Part shown: piece by piece, positions 60,208-64,000 of the stretch
How the letters are laid out: each line of letters starts with the position of its first letter
How positions within the stretch are numbered: the first letter of the stretch is position 1
DNA from: FEN-1350 sp964386005
GTDB taxonomy: Bacteria > Planctomycetota > Phycisphaerae > Sedimentisphaerales > Anaerohalosphaeraceae
Direction of reading: 5' to 3'
Length of the DNA: 64,000 nt
Assembly: GCA_964386005.1 (NCBI GenBank)
Contig: CAYLSB010000008.1
Location: forward strand, 39,265-103,264
Translations under genes and position numbers: made by a program
Notes under the pieces: model-generated
What the model was told of the DNA's origin: nothing
Seen by the model: the letters and a program-made list of their open reading frames with translations, nothing else
Database searches by the model: none

Positions 60208-61413
60208 TTATAAAACCTCCACGGCGATCGCCGTGATATCGTCCAATTCGCTTCGGGGAACATTTCTCCGGCGAGCCAGGTCCCCGAATTCCCTCATCAT
60301 GTCATTGACCGGCAGATGGGCGAGCGATAGAAACTCGGGTGCAAACAGAAACCGCCGCGAATCATCGCACTGTCCGATCAGCGATTCGCATCCATCGGAA
60401 TAAAGCAATATCTTGTCGTGCGGGGTCAATTGAATCGCCTTTTGCTCGAAATCCGCGTCTTCGAATACCCCGAGCAATCCCCCGCGGCTTTCAAGTTGTC
60501 GGGGCATTTCGTTCGGCCGGATCAACACCGGATACGGATGGCCCGACCGCGCCAACGTGAGCTGCATCGTGCGAATATTCAGCAGGCAATAGCAGCACGT
60601 CGCGAAAAGACAACCCTTGAGATGCTGCTCGGCCATTCGCCTATTGGCTTCCGTCAGAACATGCAAGGGGGGAAATATTCGATACTGATTGCCGTGGGTT
60701 TCCCGCATGATGATCGCCTGCTTAAGAAACATCGTCAACAGAGCGGCCGGCATCGAGTGTCCGACCGCATCGGCAATGTAAAAACCGATGTGTTGTTCGT
60801 CAAGCCGACGGACATCGTAAATATCGCCCGAAACCCATTCCGCGGGTTCATAGACAACGGCCCAGCGGAGTAGATCGCTGTTGGGCAGTTCCTGCGGCAG
60901 AAAGTACCGTTGGACTTCCCCGGCCATACGAAGCTGTTCGGCCGTATCTTCGGTTAATTCAAGAGGATGGGAATGCGAGTTGTTTTTGGACTCCGTTTTC
61001 CCGCCGCAAAGACTTCGATTGTAGGCGATATTGGTTTCGATGCGACCTTCAAATTCGGCCGGAGTGGCGGATTGAAGGATGGTGGCCAGTTTGAATTCCG
61101 CGAACGGAAACCGGATCTGGTCGTTCAGCAGAATCGTGGCGACATTAACTTGTTCGAGCTGTTTGAGAGATTGTAAAATCTTCTCTCGCAACGATGGATC
61201 GATTTCCGTCGTATCGAGGATGACGGTGCCCACTACCTTGAAATCGTTGACAAAATGCGTGAACTGGTCGATTTGAACCTTTGCCCATGTATAGTTTTGA
61301 CGCTTCAGGAAAGCTCGAATCGGTTGTGGAATACTCGGTTGGTTTGTGACAAACAGGACATCCACAAGCGAAGATACGGATTCGGGCGTTTCGATTGTCG
61401 CCTGATAAGCCAT
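60208..61413 (-). CDS. PP2C-type SpoIIE/RsbU-like serine phosphatase
   Basis: A 401-residue signalling protein. Residues about 1-120 resemble a degenerate receiver-like alpha/beta domain (DVLFVTNQPSIPQPIRAFL) lacking a convincing phosphoacceptor pocket. Residues about 170-401 form the SpoIIE phosphatase, with EVQRYFLPQELP, VSGDIYDVRRLDEQHIGFYIADAVGHSMPAALL, GCLFATCCYC and LYSDGCESLI; metal-binding aspartates in SGDIYD, IADAVGH and YSDG are present. Such proteins dephosphorylate anti-sigma-factor antagonists in stress pathways. ATG 61413 is supported by AAGG and by homology starting there; a longer frame from 61587 is unlikely. No partner kinase is nearby. Confidence 0.88.
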   Translation of the reverse strand: MAYQATIETPESVSSLVDVLFVTNQPSIPQPIRAFLKRQNYTWAKVQIDQFTHFVNDFKVVGTVILDTTEIDPSLREKILQSLKQLEQVNVATILLNDQIRFPFAEFKLATILQSATPAEFEGRIETNIAYNRSLCGGKTESKNNSHSHPLELTEDTAEQLRMAGEVQRYFLPQELPNSDLLRWAVVYEPAEWVSGDIYDVRRLDEQHIGFYIADAVGHSMPAALLTMFLKQAIIMRETHGNQYRIFPPLHVLTEANRRMAEQHLKGCLFATCCYCLLNIRTMQLTLARSGHPYPVLIRPNEMPRQLESRGGLLGVFEDADFEQKAIQLTPHDKILLYSDGCESLIGQCDDSRRFLFAPEFLSLAHLPVNDMMREFGDLARRRNVPRSELDDITAIAVEVL

Positions 61414-61753
61414 TCGTAACCTTATATTAAATAATAATGTATGGCAAGAATTCCCGCGATTCTGATCCGGCGCGCGGATATTCGATTCCAGTATCGGCCA
61501 TAAAGGTACCCGGGTTAACGGGGAATGAGGAAAGAACGTTGTCATATTCGAACCAAGTGAAACGATTCGCGGAAACCATTGACTCAACCCGTTTTATGGG
61601 ACGTCGAGAAAGAAAACGGTTTCGTGCTGGTCCTACGGATGGCTACCAATGCATCGATGGAAAATCCGCTTGACGCGCCGGGAAAGTGTGCGAAGATTGC
61701 ATCGTTGGCGAGTGTGATTTCCCCCATACGGACATACATGGAAAGGGATGGCG
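61414..61753. other. Divergent intergenic region
   Basis: About 340 bases between the divergent phosphatase and nitroreductase genes. It is AT-rich near 61425-61445 and presumably holds both promoters, but I see no convincing -35/-10 pair, repeat or RNA gene. Short open frames here run into the nitroreductase in other frames and lack family features. Confidence 0.5.
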
Positions 61754-62266
61754 ATGGAACTACTCGAAGCGATGAGTCGGAGATATTCCTGTCGGGCCTA
61801 TCAGGATCGACCCGTCGAGGCGGAAAAGCTTCAACGGATTCTGGAGGCGGCCCGGCTGGCGCCGTCGGCGAAGAACCTGCAGGACTGGCGATTTGTGGTT
61901 GTCACGGATGCAGAACTGAGAAAACGCTTGTGCACGGCGGCCAACAACCAGGCCTTTGTCGGCCAGGCGCCGGTGGTCATCGTCGCCTGCGGCATTGTGG
62001 ATCATGTGATGCGCTGCGGGCAGGCGGTTGGTCCGATCGATGTGGCGATTGCCCTGGAACATATCGCTCTGGAAGCTACCGAACAGGGGCTGGGAACCTG
62101 CTGGATCGGATCGTTCTACCCGGACCAGGTACGACAAATCCTGGGCATTCCGCCCTCGGCGGATATTATCGAATTGATGGCGCTGGGATATCCCGCCGAC
62201 AAGCGGGGACCCATTAAGCGGGAGCCCGTTGACAAGATCGCTTGTTACAACCGATGGCAATTTTAA
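61754..62266 (+). CDS. Nitroreductase-family FMN protein
   Basis: A 170-residue flavoprotein with the FMN phosphate-binding RRYSCRAYQ, ARLAPSAKNLQDWRFVVV and the C-terminal half DVAIALEHIALEATEQGLGTCWIGSF with LALGYP-like MALGYPAD. Family members reduce nitro compounds, quinones or act in other flavin chemistry, usually as dimers. ATG 61754 is preferred because AAAGGG lies six bases upstream; ATG 61748 adjoins the site directly. Stands alone. Confidence 0.92.
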   Translation: MELLEAMSRRYSCRAYQDRPVEAEKLQRILEAARLAPSAKNLQDWRFVVVTDAELRKRLCTAANNQAFVGQAPVVIVACGIVDHVMRCGQAVGPIDVAIALEHIALEATEQGLGTCWIGSFYPDQVRQILGIPPSADIIELMALGYPADKRGPIKREPVDKIACYNRWQF

Positions 62267-62328
62267 TTTCCATTTTCCGATCGGAACGATGGCCGATTGT
62301 CTGAACGATTGACTCCGGGAAAAAACGC

Positions 62329-63927
62329 ATGATCAAACAATGGATCGCAATCCTCTGGGTATGGACGGCCGGAATCGGCATGGCCGAAACGACGCCGCTT
62401 TTCGATTTTGAATCCGGAACCTATGACGGCTGGACGTTGGAAGGCGAGGCGTTTGCGCCCAAACCGTTCAACGCCAGGGCATGGATCGACGCCGAAGGAT
62501 ACGGGCGGCTCCATCGAAAATATTCGGGTTTTCAAGGTAACTATATCGCCAAAACGGGACAGACACGTCATGAGAAAAATCCGGACGGAAAACTGATCAG
62601 CAGTCCCTTCGAAATCAGCAAGAACTACCTGACGTTTTTGCTGGCCGGAGAAGTCCATCCGCTGGTCAAGGTGTATCTGGAAGTCGATGGCAAGGAAGTT
62701 CGCACGGCTTATGGTAACAATTCCTATGATCTGCGCGCCCGCGGCTGGGATGTCAGGGATCTCAAGGGCAAACAAGCCCGAATCGTGATCCAGGATACCG
62801 CGCCGTGCCATTCGCTGATCCGTGCCGATTTCTTCCAGTTATCCGACGAACCGCCTCCGGAGGTCTGGGCGTTCGACCCACGATGGCAGGAGAGTTCCTG
62901 GGTCCGCGCCGGCGAATTCCGGCCGAGCCTCGAAGCGGGCAAAGATCAGGCGGTGTATCATCATACCATGTGTCTCGGCCACGACGGCAAATGGCATCTT
63001 TTCGGATCGCTGGCGACGGAGAAATCGCTCTATACGCCTCTGGATCACAAGCAAATCGTTCACGCCGTCGCCGATCGGCTGGATCAGCCAACGTGGAAGA
63101 ATCTCGGCGTCGTGATGAAAGCGGATTCGCAGTCCAAAGAGAAGTTTCTCTGGCAGCCGAACGCCGTTTTCCACGACGGGAAATACTACCTGTTTTATAT
63201 CGGCGATGGAACGTTATGGACTCCCAGCGACGGATGGTACGATCGCTGGCAGGAACAATTTCCGCGATGGTTTCCCGAAGACCAGCGCGACAAACTGAAT
63301 CCGCCGAAAAATGGTCCATATTATTTATATTTGGCCACATCCACGGACGGACAGATTTGGCAGCGACACAAGGAAAGCCCGTTGTTTTCCGACAGCCCCT
63401 TTCTCTTTACGCCCTACGTCATCCGCGTACAGGACAAGTGGGTCATGTATTATGCCTCGGCCATGCCCGCCAACGAGCTGGGTCTGCACGGAATTTTCTA
63501 TCGCGTCAGCGACGACCTGATCCACTGGTCGGGACGACGTCCGGCGATGTTGTCGCGGGAGTATCAGGTATGGACGGAACATTCGTTCATCGAAGAGCCG
63601 GTAATCTTTCGCCGGGGAAAATGGTGGTATCTTCTGGCCGGGCCGATGAACAATGACAACCAGTCGCGGTATCATTTTCAACAGGTCTTTCGCGGAGAAG
63701 ATCCGTTTTTCTGGGATCCGTGGCGCGACGGGGAATACGCCGATGATCGGATGCGATGCAAGGGAATCTTCATGGACGGCCACGGCAAGATCCTTCGCGA
63801 CAAGGACGGCCGATGGTTTATCAGCCACGCGGGGGCCTATGCCGGCGGAGTCTGGATCGCCGAACTTCACTGGAACGATTCCCAGCCGGATTCCGTCGAT
63901 AGTTCCCTCGATAGTTCAACCGAGTGA
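62329..63927 (+). CDS. Secreted beta-propeller glycosidase-like protein
   Basis: A 532-residue exported protein with a signal peptide ending near GMAETT. Residues about 22-165 are a beta-sandwich module (FDFESGTYDGWTLEGEAF) resembling the insert of the GH116-like protein. Residues about 200-520 look like a five-bladed propeller of the GH32/GH43/GH117 type: YHHTMCLGHDGKWHLFG, FLWQPNAVFHDGKYYLFY, TDGQIWQRHKE and EEPVIFRRGKWWYLLAGP. Acidic candidate catalytic residues are present but the family cannot be fixed. It is probably an extracellular exo-glycosidase. After its stop, the last 73 bases of the window hold nothing I can support. Confidence 0.85.
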   Translation: MIKQWIAILWVWTAGIGMAETTPLFDFESGTYDGWTLEGEAFAPKPFNARAWIDAEGYGRLHRKYSGFQGNYIAKTGQTRHEKNPDGKLISSPFEISKNYLTFLLAGEVHPLVKVYLEVDGKEVRTAYGNNSYDLRARGWDVRDLKGKQARIVIQDTAPCHSLIRADFFQLSDEPPPEVWAFDPRWQESSWVRAGEFRPSLEAGKDQAVYHHTMCLGHDGKWHLFGSLATEKSLYTPLDHKQIVHAVADRLDQPTWKNLGVVMKADSQSKEKFLWQPNAVFHDGKYYLFYIGDGTLWTPSDGWYDRWQEQFPRWFPEDQRDKLNPPKNGPYYLYLATSTDGQIWQRHKESPLFSDSPFLFTPYVIRVQDKWVMYYASAMPANELGLHGIFYRVSDDLIHWSGRRPAMLSREYQVWTEHSFIEEPVIFRRGKWWYLLAGPMNNDNQSRYHFQQVFRGEDPFFWDPWRDGEYADDRMRCKGIFMDGHGKILRDKDGRWFISHAGAYAGGVWIAELHWNDSQPDSVDSSLDSSTE

Positions 63928-64000
63928 TTTGATCCTACCCCAAGTTAGATGCCAGCGTCAAAAGTTTTGAATGGAAATCAATGCGATAAATCTTTACAAA

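Noticed and set aside
61579..62217. 212-codon plus-strand frame before and across the nitroreductase gene
   Set aside because: It overlaps the nitroreductase in another frame and becomes low-complexity Gly/Arg there; no domain in the non-overlapping part.
1..64000. CRISPR array or diversity-generating retroelement
   Set aside because: No regularly spaced repeats were found. The S23/Avd-like protein at 56594 has no reverse transcriptase or template repeat near it.

Overview
The window looks like the chromosome of a Gram-negative PVC bacterium, most likely a planctomycete of the Phycisphaerae type. This is an inference. It rests on an LpxC-FabZ fusion beside lpxD, lpxA, bamA and an OmpH/Skp gene, on clustered formylglycine sulfatases and unusual secreted glycoside hydrolases, and on a moderately GC-rich background. 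No rRNA is present to settle the taxonomy.

Layout. 1-3491: end of a PHP-like protein, bioA-bioD and a lipoprotein gene. 3677-5875: a secreted glycoside hydrolase. 6045-21270: a long minus-strand housekeeping run, read in the order glmU, prs, rplY, pth, rpsF, ssb, rpsR, rplI, dnaB, bamA, skp, lpxD, lpxC-fabZ, lpxA, a Gfo/Idh/MocA oxidoreductase and an exported O-methyltransferase; it joins cell-wall precursor, ribosome, replication and outer-membrane/lipid A assembly. 21329-21399: tRNA-Gln(TTG).

About 21.4-27.2 kb is an AT-rich island. It holds relic repeats and a compact minus-strand operon: a 43-residue peptide with a RiPP-leader-like N-terminus (26929-27060), a HAD-Nudix fusion, an HD-TPR protein and a radical SAM/SPASM-like enzyme. 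This is the best candidate for an undescribed system.

27.8-33.6 kb encodes a subtilisin-like protease with Ig-like repeats and a GH116-like enzyme. 33.8-43.4 kb is a plus-strand run of a phosphohexomutase-like gene, four sulfatases and a GH106-like enzyme, which reads as a sulfated-glycan degradation locus. 43.4-48.8 kb holds a four-subunit 2-oxoacid:ferredoxin oxidoreductase operon that continues by overlap into an ExbD-like gene and a large unknown gene. 49.4-54.6 kb has dprA, a cyclophilin-like/C-type lectin membrane protein, a GH140-like enzyme and a sugar isomerase-like protein.

54.8-60.1 kb is a leucine operon (leuA, leuC, leuD, leuB). It is preceded by a strong promoter, a nearly leaderless 23-codon leucine-rich leader peptide and mutually exclusive RNA pairings, so attenuation is likely. 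An S23 four-helix-bundle gene inside nested inverted repeats sits between leuA and leuC, and dispersed palindromic repeats lie in the next two gaps. The right end has a SpoIIE-type phosphatase, a nitroreductase and a secreted beta-propeller glycosidase-like protein.
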